This document shows, in pieces, positions 29,066 through 36,714 of a DNA stretch of 64,000 bases; the first letter of the stretch is position 1, and each line of letters begins with the position of its first letter. The notes below the pieces were generated by a model. It was not told the DNA's origin. It was given only the letters and a program-made list of their open reading frames with translations, and did not search any database. The translations under genes were made by a program, and so were the position numbers. Origin of the DNA: Pseudomonas sp. ICMP 561 (GTDB lineage: Bacteria > Pseudomonadota > Gammaproteobacteria > Pseudomonadales > Pseudomonadaceae); the NCBI RefSeq assembly GCF_002699985.1, contig NZ_LKBT01000002.1:124001-188000 (forward strand), in the 5' to 3' direction.

Positions 29066-29500
29066 ATGATATCTGACAAGTTGATAAGCTTTTTCAAGAG
29101 TCAAGGTTGGTGGTATGACGATGCCAGCGCAGATTATAAGGTAGAGCTGGAAAAGCTGGGTGTTGATCCGTCATCAGACTTCGCTCGGTTCTATCTGCAT
29201 GTTGAGTACGGTCCGACGTTCATGCAGCATGGAAAGGAAATATATCAGGTATGTTGGTTTTCCAAAAATACCGATTTTGATCTTGCGTTGAAGAGCGCGC
29301 ATGAAACCTTAGGGCTTCCACAGGTGTATGTACCACTGGATAGCTTCGAAGGTGAAAGCGGCTATTTTTATAATAGAAGCACTGGAGAGGTGCTTCGTAT
29401 TTCTTTGGGAAATGAGCTTTTGGATTTTAGAGAAGGGCGGCTCAAGCCTCAATGGAAAAATTTTAACGATTTCCTGGAATTCTATTTTGAGCTGGCGTGA
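29066..29500 (+). CDS. SUKH/SMI1-like immunity-type protein
   Basis: Protein of 144 residues. The C-terminal half, FEGESGYFYNRSTGEVLRIS followed by WKNFNDFLEFYFEL, resembles the SUKH (SMI1/KNR4) superfamily, where an aromatic-rich strand is followed by a terminal FxxFL-type helix. SUKH proteins are common immunity proteins against nuclease toxins. An AGGTAAAGACA segment precedes the ATG. It is 27 bp from the next gene, so they are probably co-transcribed. Confidence 0.5.
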   Translation: MISDKLISFFKSQGWWYDDASADYKVELEKLGVDPSSDFARFYLHVEYGPTFMQHGKEIYQVCWFSKNTDFDLALKSAHETLGLPQVYVPLDSFEGESGYFYNRSTGEVLRISLGNELLDFREGRLKPQWKNFNDFLEFYFELA

Positions 29501-29527
29501 TGGGCCCTTTGCTATGAGGATGTTGGC

Positions 29528-30121
29528 ATGAAAGATTTATACATAGTCAGCTATAAACCTGACGGTGAGGGTGCACCCTATTTTTTTGATAGTAAATGGG
29601 CTCCTGACCTTCCAGCATTTCACTTCCCAAGTGAGAGTCCCGTAGAAAGCACCCTCAGTACGCGCTATCACGTAACGGCTGATACTCCAAGAATAACTGC
29701 CGATTGGTTGCCGGATCATTTTTTGGCATCTAAACGCTTTTTGGGAATTTGCGAACAGTTTGTCTGTTCGTATATAAGTCGCGCTGTTGATATTGATCTT
29801 CAAGGAGCGGCTTGTGGTGAAGCGTACTTTTTCTTTGTTCCTTCTGAAAGAATAAATGCAATGAACCCGGAAAAATCGGTGTTCACCCTTGATGAAAACC
29901 CCAAGATCGATGGTAGCAAATCAATCAGCCCTGTCTACGAGCGTATAGACAAATTGGAAGTGTCAGATGATGTGGAATCACACCTTTTCTACTTTAATGA
30001 AATAGCCGAGGTAGCATGCTCGACTGAGTTTCGTGATGAATGCATCAGAAAAAGCATTTCAGGCTTGAGCTTTAAAATGATAGACGAGCACTATCAGTAC
30101 GCGCCATGGGATGATTTCTAA
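29528..30121 (+). CDS. Hypothetical immunity-type protein (Imm11/Imm43-like)
   Basis: Protein of 197 residues beginning MKDLYIVSYKPDGEGAPYFF. The C-terminal FNEIAEVACSTEFRDECIRK plus SGLSFKMID is reminiscent of the Imm11/Imm43 layout (a short helix that recruits a GLxF strand), but similarity is weak. GAGG sits nine bases before the ATG. It lies in the same strand-uniform run with short gaps. Confidence 0.42.
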   Translation: MKDLYIVSYKPDGEGAPYFFDSKWAPDLPAFHFPSESPVESTLSTRYHVTADTPRITADWLPDHFLASKRFLGICEQFVCSYISRAVDIDLQGAACGEAYFFFVPSERINAMNPEKSVFTLDENPKIDGSKSISPVYERIDKLEVSDDVESHLFYFNEIAEVACSTEFRDECIRKSISGLSFKMIDEHYQYAPWDDF

Positions 30122-30181
30122 AACTATGAGTGTGCTGAAGAACATATTCTGGACGCCCACATCAACGCTGTAGGCAAATAT

Positions 30182-30976
30182 ATGAGTATAGGATTGGCTA
30201 TTTACGGGGTGGATGATGTCAGCCCGGTTGCAGTGTTTGAAGTGGCCCAGCGGTTTTTTGAGAAGCTGAACTATCCTGTCACGGCAGCGGCATTTCATAA
30301 AAGAATCGCCCCAACAGCAGATGGAGAGATTCTAGACTTCGTAGAGGTGGAACCTGATGAGCTCAGAACAGCGCTGACTGTCGGGGAAGCAAACGATTTC
30401 AGAATATACAGTGAAGCAGGGGATAGTGACCCTTGGTTCAGCTCCTTCGGTTATACAACCGAAAGCTTCGGTAATTTTTTCTGCATAGACGCGCAGTCGG
30501 AAGAGTGCTTTGAAGCTGCTCAAGATAAATTCACCTGCTTTGTAGATGAGATAGCACAGCAGGTGAATTTCACGTACGCGATTATTTATAACGTAGAGAA
30601 AGTCTCGGACGCCGTGTGGTACGCTCGCGGCGACAACATGAAGACGTTATTTCCTTTTGAGAGTCCAGTCGCTTTTTCTCACGATACGCCTGGGTTGTAT
30701 GAAGGTGAACGCACTTATGAAAAAACAAAGCTTAGAATGGTTTATCCGGTAAATTATTTAAATAAAAACCATATGTCGATATGGGTCGATAATACTCCTC
30801 TACCTGAATGGATCGCTATGAATCCGGAGCGGGGTACGTTGATGAGTATCTCCAAAAAAATACGCTGGACAGTGCCGGAGAGCGCTCTGCTGGAGGTGAA
30901 TAAGTCTTGTGGGGCGTCAGGGGCTTTACTGGCCTGGATGCCAGAGAAGATAAAGAAAAGACCGAAGTTACCTTAG
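30182..30976 (+). CDS. Hypothetical protein, island array
   Basis: Protein of 264 residues, acidic, with no signal peptide. It has regions rich in aromatic residues (FGYTTESFGNFFCIDAQS, NFTYAIIYNVEKVSDAVWYA). The frame is open for about 20 codons upstream of the chosen ATG without another start. I do not recognise the family. Size, composition and context match the neighbouring immunity-type genes. Confidence 0.5.
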   Translation: MSIGLAIYGVDDVSPVAVFEVAQRFFEKLNYPVTAAAFHKRIAPTADGEILDFVEVEPDELRTALTVGEANDFRIYSEAGDSDPWFSSFGYTTESFGNFFCIDAQSEECFEAAQDKFTCFVDEIAQQVNFTYAIIYNVEKVSDAVWYARGDNMKTLFPFESPVAFSHDTPGLYEGERTYEKTKLRMVYPVNYLNKNHMSIWVDNTPLPEWIAMNPERGTLMSISKKIRWTVPESALLEVNKSCGASGALLAWMPEKIKKRPKLP

Positions 30977-31020
30977 GTTCTGGATTTTACTGATTTGGTG
31001 ACTAAAAATGGAGAGCGGTA

Positions 31021-31464
31021 GTGGTGAAATATAACTCAGGGGATGTCTTTCTGATTCCAGTCACCTCTGGAGGGTTCGCTGTTTGTCAAATAATATGCGC
31101 GTTCCGGGACCGCTTCAAAAGAGTGTTCTCTTTTGGGGTTTTGAGCGTGACTGATGATGACAGCAAGGTTGATCTACTGGACAACGAGTTTCTCTACTTC
31201 AAGAGTTCCAGGGGCGCCGAAAACCTTATATTTACTTCTGTTGAATATCTTAAAAAAGGAAAGTGGAGAATCGTGGGGAATATCCCGCTTAGCACCGAGA
31301 AAACGAAGCTGAAATATTTTAGAGATGCGGGCGCATTATATTTCGACGACGAATTTCTGGAGATGTTAGAGTTTCCCAGATACAAAGACTTCAATGTCTT
31401 GGGGGTGGCTGGGTATGAACTGGTTAACAGTTATCTAGAGCAGTTTTTTGATAAGCCTAAGTGA
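31021..31464 (+). CDS. Imm26-like immunity protein
   Basis: Protein of 147 residues. The N-terminus VKYNSGDVFLIPVTSGGFAV closely follows the Imm26 opening, in which a GDxFxIPL-type strand is followed by a small Gly-containing turn. GGAG at 31010-31013 supports the GTG at 31021. Imm26 proteins protect against nuclease or deaminase-type toxin domains; the specific partner is not visible here. Confidence 0.5.
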   Translation: MVKYNSGDVFLIPVTSGGFAVCQIICAFRDRFKRVFSFGVLSVTDDDSKVDLLDNEFLYFKSSRGAENLIFTSVEYLKKGKWRIVGNIPLSTEKTKLKYFRDAGALYFDDEFLEMLEFPRYKDFNVLGVAGYELVNSYLEQFFDKPK

Positions 31465-31497
31465 GAAGCCTAAAATCGACAAAGGGTTAATATAGAT

Positions 31498-32022
31498 ATG
31501 CCTATAGTTTATAAAAAAGGCTTGCAAAAAATTGACCTGGATTTTATAGAGTCAGAACTTAACAGATCCTTGTCGGCCGATTATAAGGTTTTTTTGACCA
31601 GAATGAACGGCTGTTATCTGTCAGCGCCTGACTACGCGCAGATACCTTTGACCGCTGTTGATGAAGGTGCAGTAAGTTTTGACAGGTTTTTCGGCTTGCT
31701 GCCGCTCGATGAATGTAATGATCTAATACAGTTCAATAACGAATTCGTCGGCGAGGTTGATTTTCTAAAAAACGCAGTGGTTATTGGTGAGGACGGCGGA
31801 GGGAATCCTTACGTGATGGTCGATGAGGGCGAGGGCGCTCGTGCCGGTATTTACTACTGGGATCGCAGTCATCTGCATGATTCCAACACGAACAACCATT
31901 TTGATATCCCTGAGGTAGCGGCCTGCGGAAACCTGTTTTTCATTGCTTCTGGTTTTAGTGAATTTTACAGGTTGATTCTGCAGTGCGTAGGGGCGTCACC
32001 AGAATTTTTAGAGGAGGTGTGA
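31498..32022 (+). CDS. SMI1/KNR4 (SUKH-1) family immunity protein
   Basis: Protein of 174 residues with the standard SUKH-1 order: an N-terminal helix ending in LSADYKVFLTRMNGCYL, a FDRFFGLLPL strand, AVVIGEDGGGNPYVMVDEGE, and a final FYRLI helix. Its assignment is the most secure among the array genes. It ends three bases before the next gene, whose GGAGG lies within its last codons, so the two are translationally linked. Confidence 0.78.
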   Translation: MPIVYKKGLQKIDLDFIESELNRSLSADYKVFLTRMNGCYLSAPDYAQIPLTAVDEGAVSFDRFFGLLPLDECNDLIQFNNEFVGEVDFLKNAVVIGEDGGGNPYVMVDEGEGARAGIYYWDRSHLHDSNTNNHFDIPEVAACGNLFFIASGFSEFYRLILQCVGASPEFLEEV

Positions 32023-32025
32023 TAG

Positions 32026-32337
32026 ATGGACGCGAAGATCGCCGTTGAATTGGTTTGCGCAAGCCTGCTTGGAGAACACTCAATTCCGGTGAAGATTCGT
32101 ACAAGAGATCGTGTAACTGAAGAAGAGGTTAATGAGCTGTTCTTGGCGATCGATTTTCTAATCAGGCATTACAGAGAGCAGGACGCGGTTCCCAAGAACC
32201 TGGCGCTTGCTTTTGTAGATATATATGCTGGATTCAGCGTTGCCGAAGGGTTCTATAGCGAGGATGAGATCAAGCGATATGAAGCTATCGGAATAACTCT
32301 TCAGGAAAAAGCATACGATTTATTCGAAGGGGTTTGA
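32026..32337 (+). CDS. Small helical protein coupled to the SMI1/KNR4 gene
   Basis: Protein of 103 residues, probably all alpha-helical and acidic (VTEEEVNELFLAIDFLIRHY). GGAGG lies in the end of the upstream gene and the gap is three bases, so the pair is expressed together. It is likely a partner or second immunity subunit; no family is recognised. A short toxin-like remnant follows. Confidence 0.5.
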   Translation: MDAKIAVELVCASLLGEHSIPVKIRTRDRVTEEEVNELFLAIDFLIRHYREQDAVPKNLALAFVDIYAGFSVAEGFYSEDEIKRYEAIGITLQEKAYDLFEGV

Positions 32338-32350
32338 GAAATTATCTTAA

Positions 32351-32506
32351 GTGAAGCTAAGCGCGGGTCTTGGCCCCCACGTAGACGCCCATGTTGAATC
32401 CGTTAAGCGAGGTCTGAAATCGCAGAAGCATTGATGCTGCACCAAGCCAGGATTTCGTATTATGATCCGGAAATGGAACGATCTGTCGTGGAGGTTTAGC
32501 TCAAGA
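32351..32506 (+). pseudogene. Rhs toxin C-terminal remnants
   Basis: Two start-less open pieces. The first (to a TGA at 32432) reads GLGPHVDAHVESVKRG near its end, like the extreme C-terminus of a polymorphic toxin. The second (ending in TAG at 32498-32500) contains ISYYDPEMERSVVEV. Its DNA TATTATGATCCGG is identical to the Rhs core-end remnant on the other strand near 34350. They look like debris from Rhs cassette exchange. Confidence 0.45.
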
Positions 32507-32556
32507 CGTTCGTTGGTAAAGATGTTTAAAACATGTGCTTGATGCAGGAGTGATTC

Positions 32557-33174
32557 ATGGGTAAGGAAAATCGTATTTTTTTTGAAGCCGAATTGCAAAA
32601 GGAGCTCAAACTTATCGAGTGCAAGGACTTGGTAGTTAAGGCAGTTAAAAGAGGTTTGAAATTTCGCTTTGAAAAGAAGCTTGTTGCGGAGTTTTATTTT
32701 CAGTATCTGATGAGCTCACACTCATTTATTCTGCTTGGGCGTGTCTTTGGAGGGCCCATTTTTGATGGTATGTCCAAAATAGAGGTGCCTTACAAAAGTA
32801 ACCTGGGCAGTGAGGCGTGTTTCTCGTTTATTTCCTCAGCAAAACAAGATAAAAAATTTAGTCCCAACATTGACGGCGATATAGCTGTTCCTCGCCCTGA
32901 GCAGGCGAGTGACGTGTGTAAGTACATCCGTAACAGGCTGGAGGAGTACTATATCCCTTTGGTTGTCGGCTGTGTATTTCCGAAAGAACGTACTATTGAC
33001 GATGTCTTATATTCGCCGAGAGACTATTCCTATCCTGCGGCATTTATTCATTGCGCGGTTGCCTGTGATCCGTCGATATTAAAATCTGGCATGAAGGAAA
33101 AACTGAAATCCAACAAGAAAATTATCAAAAATAAAGCTTTTGATCTTAAGCTTTTAGATTTCGACGTTTCGTAA
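32557..33174 (+). CDS. Hypothetical protein, last + strand gene of the array
   Basis: Protein of 205 residues with AGGAG eight bases before the ATG. The central region has VPRPEQASDVCKYIRNRLEE and SYPAAFIHCAVACDPSIL, and the C-terminus is very Lys-rich. No known domain was recognised. The gene is intact and has the same AT-rich composition as its neighbours. A start-less remnant in another frame begins at its end. Confidence 0.5.
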   Translation: MGKENRIFFEAELQKELKLIECKDLVVKAVKRGLKFRFEKKLVAEFYFQYLMSSHSFILLGRVFGGPIFDGMSKIEVPYKSNLGSEACFSFISSAKQDKKFSPNIDGDIAVPRPEQASDVCKYIRNRLEEYYIPLVVGCVFPKERTIDDVLYSPRDYSYPAAFIHCAVACDPSILKSGMKEKLKSNKKIIKNKAFDLKLLDFDVS

Positions 33175-33317
33175 CGTTCGAGTTCCAGGCGCTCCCAGGA
33201 CGTTACGACGCACCTGGCACCGCCAAGCCAACAGGCTGGCATCAGATTAAAAGTCGAACACATGACGAATTCACGGCTGAGCTGTTCAACGCCGCATCGG
33301 CAAGCCCGCATCCCTAA
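33171..33317 (+). pseudogene. C-terminal remnant, probably of a toxin
   Basis: An open frame with no start contains LPGRYDAPGTAKPTGWHQIK and ends ASASPHP at a TAA (33315-33317). It has higher GC than the gene before it. The peptide has the small-residue and aromatic pattern of toxin C-terminal tips but is unassigned. Confidence 0.38.
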
Positions 33318-33343
33318 CGAAATAGTAGTACGCACGTTTGGGT

Positions 33344-34189
33344 CTAGCGTTGAAGTAAATTGTTAATTTCTTCTTTGGTATGCGTATAATTTTTCTTTTG
33401 TGGGAAGAAATCGAAACGTTTTAGCGTCTTCGAATCTAGCAACGGCTGTAAGTCACCATCTTTGACTGCCCAGAATTTTACGGACTGAATTTTCTTAAGG
33501 TTTGGGATGAAATTGAGTGAGTCTAGTTCTGACGCAAAAAATGTTTCTAGCGAATTATTGCCTGAGAGAAACGAATAATCCCTTATGTTCTTGCATTTTT
33601 CTACGGAGAGTTTTTTCAGTTGTATCAGGTCGTTTAATTGGCTGATGTCAGCAAGTTTGGCACAGTGACTTATCTCAACATTGCCAAGAGTTTTACTTGC
33701 TTGTAAACCTTCGAATGACTCTAGATTGCCTCCACTGACCCTTAACGTTTCGAGTTCGGGCGCGAAAAGAAAGGTCAGGTCTTGATTTTTTATACCCGCG
33801 AGTAATAAGTCACTGACATTGCTAATATGTAAGCTTTCTATTTTATCGTGGACTTTCATAATGTATAGCGTTTTCAGCGAAGTAAGCTTTGAAAAGTCTA
33901 ACGCATCTTTTAGATAAGAAACTGTTAACGCTTTTAAAGAGGAGCATGTATAAAGTGGTGAGAAATCAACCTTTTTAAGGTTGATGTCTTGCGAGATATT
34001 GAGGGTTTCTACTGATTCACTAGACGCGAGTGGACTCAAGTCCAGTGCGGTTGAACTGGCGACAGAGTTATCTCTCATGATTCTGATATTTCTATGGTCT
34101 TTTTTTTGTGCCTGCTTTAAACCCTCTAAAAAGAAACGTTCCGATATTTCAAATGCATCAATATTTTCGTTATAGAAGAATTTTTTCAT
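33344..34189 (-). CDS. Leucine-rich-repeat protein, probable immunity to the adjacent Rhs toxin remnant
   Basis: Protein of 281 residues made of irregular leucine-rich repeats of about 20-23 residues (LKALTVSYLKDALDFSKLTS, LETLRVSGGNLESFEGLQ, LKKLSVEKCKNIRDYSFLSG). It has no signal peptide, so it is cytoplasmic. Its ATG lies one base after the stop codon of an Rhs-type toxin tail on the same strand (34193-34191), the usual toxin-immunity layout. It is therefore the likely immunity protein of that lost toxin. AT-rich; a shorter start inside is possible. Confidence 0.62.
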   Translation of the reverse strand: MKKFFYNENIDAFEISERFFLEGLKQAQKKDHRNIRIMRDNSVASSTALDLSPLASSESVETLNISQDINLKKVDFSPLYTCSSLKALTVSYLKDALDFSKLTSLKTLYIMKVHDKIESLHISNVSDLLLAGIKNQDLTFLFAPELETLRVSGGNLESFEGLQASKTLGNVEISHCAKLADISQLNDLIQLKKLSVEKCKNIRDYSFLSGNNSLETFFASELDSLNFIPNLKKIQSVKFWAVKDGDLQPLLDSKTLKRFDFFPQKKNYTHTKEEINNLLQR

Positions 34190-34190
34190 T

Positions 34191-34375
34191 TTATATTTTT
34201 CCTCGCCCTTTAGAGGCTTTAAACTTCTTGTCTAGGTTATTGGCAAGTCTGTTGGCGTTTCTCTGTGTCTGAATGACGGCCGCATCATTATATTTTTTTG
34301 CTAGGCGATTTTTTTCTGGGTCATTGGGAAGCGCACCGGATCATAATACCGAAGCGTATTGTAGTGCGGTTGCAT
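34191..34375 (-). pseudogene. Rhs core end plus toxin tail remnant
   Basis: On the minus strand one frame reads PHYNTLRYYDPVRF, the signature of the Rhs core C-terminus (consensus LHYNTFRYYDP). Another frame then reads PNDPEKNRLAKKYNDAAV and continues to KASKGRGKI and a TAA at 34193-34191. At least one frameshift and loss of the DPxGLxGG junction separate the two. It is the end of a decayed Rhs toxin immediately upstream of the LRR gene. Confidence 0.6.
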
Positions 34376-34424
34376 GTCAGATGGGTAGATCTTTACCGTC
34401 AGTTTTGTTTTTAAAGAACTGGTT

Positions 34425-35444
34425 TCAATATCCGGGATCAATATCTACACTTTCAATATCTACCACGAGCAGAGGATCAATCAACGGTGCCTCATTGACT
34501 CTGTGGACTGTAACTACTGCAAGCATGGGGCCAAACTCACCATCTATCGGATCAAATGCTCGGAGATGCACATTTAATTCAACAGATTCGCCTTCACCCA
34601 AAAGATCTATTTTTGGCCAGTTATTTTCTCGGCATAAAGGCCAATTAAGTAACTGCTCTCCGGGTACAACGCTTAGCTTTCTGATGTCATTTCGAATTTT
34701 ATATAGTCCGCGAAGCTGAGGTTTTTTAGCACAAGGGATCAGGTTGACATCTGACCCAGATGAAAGGCCATATATATAATATTGCCAAGGTGTCATGCCC
34801 CAAACCAGGATAAGAACCCCCGCTTCGAATAAATCGTTCGCGATTTCAGTCTCGCAAAATTCTTTTTGTAAATCGATAATTGCAGTGCTGGACGCCTCCG
34901 TGATGATCGCATCCATTTTATCTAGATCGGCCAGGAAAAAGCCCAAGCGACTAGCTCCATCATATACCGGTCCCGCATGAAGTATGGGTGAGGGTGTGGA
35001 GTCAAGCTGTTTGTCAACGATCGCCGTTACATTTAATATTTCACTGTAGTGCAGTAGCGGCTTTATATGGTCGGGGACTTCACCCAGTGTTTCTAGAGGT
35101 CTATCCAGAAAAACCTTCAACTCTAGGGTGTAGTTTCCAGCAGGCATGGCTTCCAGGTCGAGGTTTATGCGCCTACCTTCCAAGTTAATAGAAGCGCCTT
35201 GAGAGTCAGCGTCCAAAGTGAACGTGACTTTTTTCTTTGAAACGAGTGTTGACTTAAATGTTTCACTGTACTTGACATTTTCTCGGCCTCGAGCCCAGCC
35301 AAAAATCACTTTGCGTTGCACTGTTGAGAATTCTGAGAAATCAAACTCACAGAGTCTTATGAGCTTCCCTCCAAAATCGAGCTCGCCACTCGCTATCACT
35401 CTACAATCATTAAGAGTTATATATTTTACGTGTTCGTTTGTCAT
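34425..35444 (-). CDS. Hypothetical protein lying between two Rhs remnants
   Basis: Protein of 339 residues beginning MTNEHVKYITLND. This start is chosen because GGGAGG is nine bases away from it, whereas it directly abuts the ATG three codons upstream. The N-terminal half is beta-rich (RVIASGELDFGGKLIRLCEF, AGNYTLELKVFLDRPL) and the C-terminal half is mixed, ending DIESVDIDPGY. No signal peptide, transmembrane helix or known domain was recognised. It sits where the middle of an Rhs gene would have been, so it may be a displaced immunity gene or an inserted cargo gene. Confidence 0.5.
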   Translation of the reverse strand: MTNEHVKYITLNDCRVIASGELDFGGKLIRLCEFDFSEFSTVQRKVIFGWARGRENVKYSETFKSTLVSKKKVTFTLDADSQGASINLEGRRINLDLEAMPAGNYTLELKVFLDRPLETLGEVPDHIKPLLHYSEILNVTAIVDKQLDSTPSPILHAGPVYDGASRLGFFLADLDKMDAIITEASSTAIIDLQKEFCETEIANDLFEAGVLILVWGMTPWQYYIYGLSSGSDVNLIPCAKKPQLRGLYKIRNDIRKLSVVPGEQLLNWPLCRENNWPKIDLLGEGESVELNVHLRAFDPIDGEFGPMLAVVTVHRVNEAPLIDPLLVVDIESVDIDPGY

Positions 35445-35529
35445 TAACTGCATCCTCCCAAGATAAGTCTTTCTTTCGGATGATTTTTGCGTCTAGTGGC
35501 GATCTAGTATAGCCCCGACGTCGTTGTAA

Positions 35530-35700
35530 CTATGCATGGAGCTGTGTTCAGTTGCAGCTGGTGGCCGCTGCCGTAATACAACGGGTTGAGGTGCTGACGG
35601 TGGGCGGTTGGCGTTGTCGTACTGGTAGTCAATCGCGGTGCCCTTGCCCTTGCCCTTGCCCTTGCCCTTGCCGTGGGTGTGAGTGCGGACTTGGCCCGGT
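35530..35700 (-). pseudogene. Rhs YD-repeat remnant
   Basis: The minus strand encodes IDYQYDNANR in one frame and HLNPLYYGSGHQLQLN in another, matching the Rhs pattern of a YxYDxxGR repeat followed by LYYGSGHxHQLN, with a frameshift between them. No start or stop fits an intact gene. With the core-end remnant at 34191-34375 it marks the two ends of a lost Rhs gene on this strand. Confidence 0.6.
35641..35672. repeat. (CCCTTG)5 hexanucleotide tandem repeat
   Basis: Five perfect CCCTTG units and a partial sixth, within the Rhs remnant. On the coding strand they read GGCAAG, i.e. a Gly-Lys string, just before the YD-repeat remnant. Expansion by slippage in a decaying gene is likely. The tract ends about 170 bp before the dioxygenase gene on the other strand. 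Confidence 0.9.
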
Positions 35701-35839
35701 CCATTGGGGCTTTCTGCATTTTTTGAGACCGCGAAATTTCATCCGATACCGACGAGCTGCGCAGTCTCCCCCGACAAGCCTATTGAGTTCCCATTTCTAT
35801 AAGCGTACAGTCGTGTTCACTTATAGAGAGGAAGCCGTC

Positions 35840-36679
35840 ATGACACCCAATAGAAGCGCTTCTCTGGCTCACGCGCCGATCAAACCGTTAATCGGCAGTC
35901 GTGTTCTCAATGGCAAGGATGATTTGCTGTCTGGCGGACTGGCCAGTGAAATACGCGATCTATTGGCCGAGCGTGGCGTGCTGGTTTTTCCGCAGGTCAG
36001 CTTCACTGATGCCGAGCAGATAGCGTTCACACAAACGCTTGGGGTTTTCTCGCCTGAGATCAGCGATGGTCAAGGCGTCACCAAGATCACTCTGGATGCG
36101 AAGGAAAACCCGGCCGGTGCCGAGTTTCTCAAAGGGTCACTGTATTGGCACATCGACGGCACGCGCAACGAGTCGCCGATTCTGGCTTCGTTGCTGTCTT
36201 GTAAGGTGACGGCGACGTGGGGTGGCAATACGGGTTTCTGTAATACCTACGCTGCTTACGAAGCGCTGTCCGAATCTGACAAGCAACGCTACGAGGAGAT
36301 GCGGGTCATTCACGCGCCCTGGGCGTCGTTGCTGTATTACGAGCCGGAACCCAGTCTGAAGAAGCTGCAGGCGATGCAGGCCATTGGTGAGAAAGAACTA
36401 CCGCTGGTATGGAAGCATCGCTCTGGGCGCAAGTCGTTGATTCTCGGCTGCACGGCGCTGCAGGTCACCGGCTTGAGTGTTGCGCAAAGCGCGCAAATTC
36501 TGGTTTGCCTTCGGGAGTGGGCGACTGCGGAGCCTTTCAGTTATAGCCATGAATGGCAGGTGGGGGATCTGGTGATCTGGGACAACACCGGCACCATGCA
36601 TCGCGCGGAAGCTTACGATCCGGGCTGCTCACGCATGATGCATCGCACAAAACTGGAGGGTGAAGAGCCGTTCGAGTAA
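35840..36679 (+). CDS. TauD/TfdA-family Fe(II)/2-oxoglutarate-dependent dioxygenase
   Basis: Protein of 279 residues with the double-stranded beta-helix iron triad: His104 and Asp106 in YWHIDG and His254 in TMHRAEA, with a 2-oxoglutarate-binding arginine shortly after (SRMMHRTKL). GAGAGGAAG precedes the chosen ATG; the longer open frame runs through the hexanucleotide repeat and is rejected. The family hydroxylates or cleaves sulfonates, phenoxy acids and other small acids; this substrate is unknown. It marks the return to normal Pseudomonas base composition. A convergent TetR gene follows. Confidence 0.82.
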   Translation: MTPNRSASLAHAPIKPLIGSRVLNGKDDLLSGGLASEIRDLLAERGVLVFPQVSFTDAEQIAFTQTLGVFSPEISDGQGVTKITLDAKENPAGAEFLKGSLYWHIDGTRNESPILASLLSCKVTATWGGNTGFCNTYAAYEALSESDKQRYEEMRVIHAPWASLLYYEPEPSLKKLQAMQAIGEKELPLVWKHRSGRKSLILGCTALQVTGLSVAQSAQILVCLREWATAEPFSYSHEWQVGDLVIWDNTGTMHRAEAYDPGCSRMMHRTKLEGEEPFE

Positions 36680-36714
36680 CGCGTTCGATGCGGGCTCTTC
36701 AAGCTCGCGGTGCA

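Noticed and set aside
30126..30176. 16-codon + frame (MSVLKNIFWTPTSTL) between array genes
   Set aside because: Too short, no ribosome-binding site and no known counterpart; treated as spacer.
35641..35672. CCCTTG repeat as a CRISPR-like array
   Set aside because: Simple head-to-tail hexamers without spacers; no cas genes in the window.
35552..35839. N-terminal extension of the dioxygenase through the CCCTTG repeat
   Set aside because: The extension would encode Cys-Pro repeats with no family similarity; the ATG at 35840 has a good ribosome-binding site and the frame on the other strand is Rhs-derived.
36514..36523. GAGTGGGCGA as a distal copy of the guaA attachment sequence
   Set aside because: Lies inside the dioxygenase coding sequence, matches only seven contiguous bases (GAGTGGG), and no composition change occurs there.
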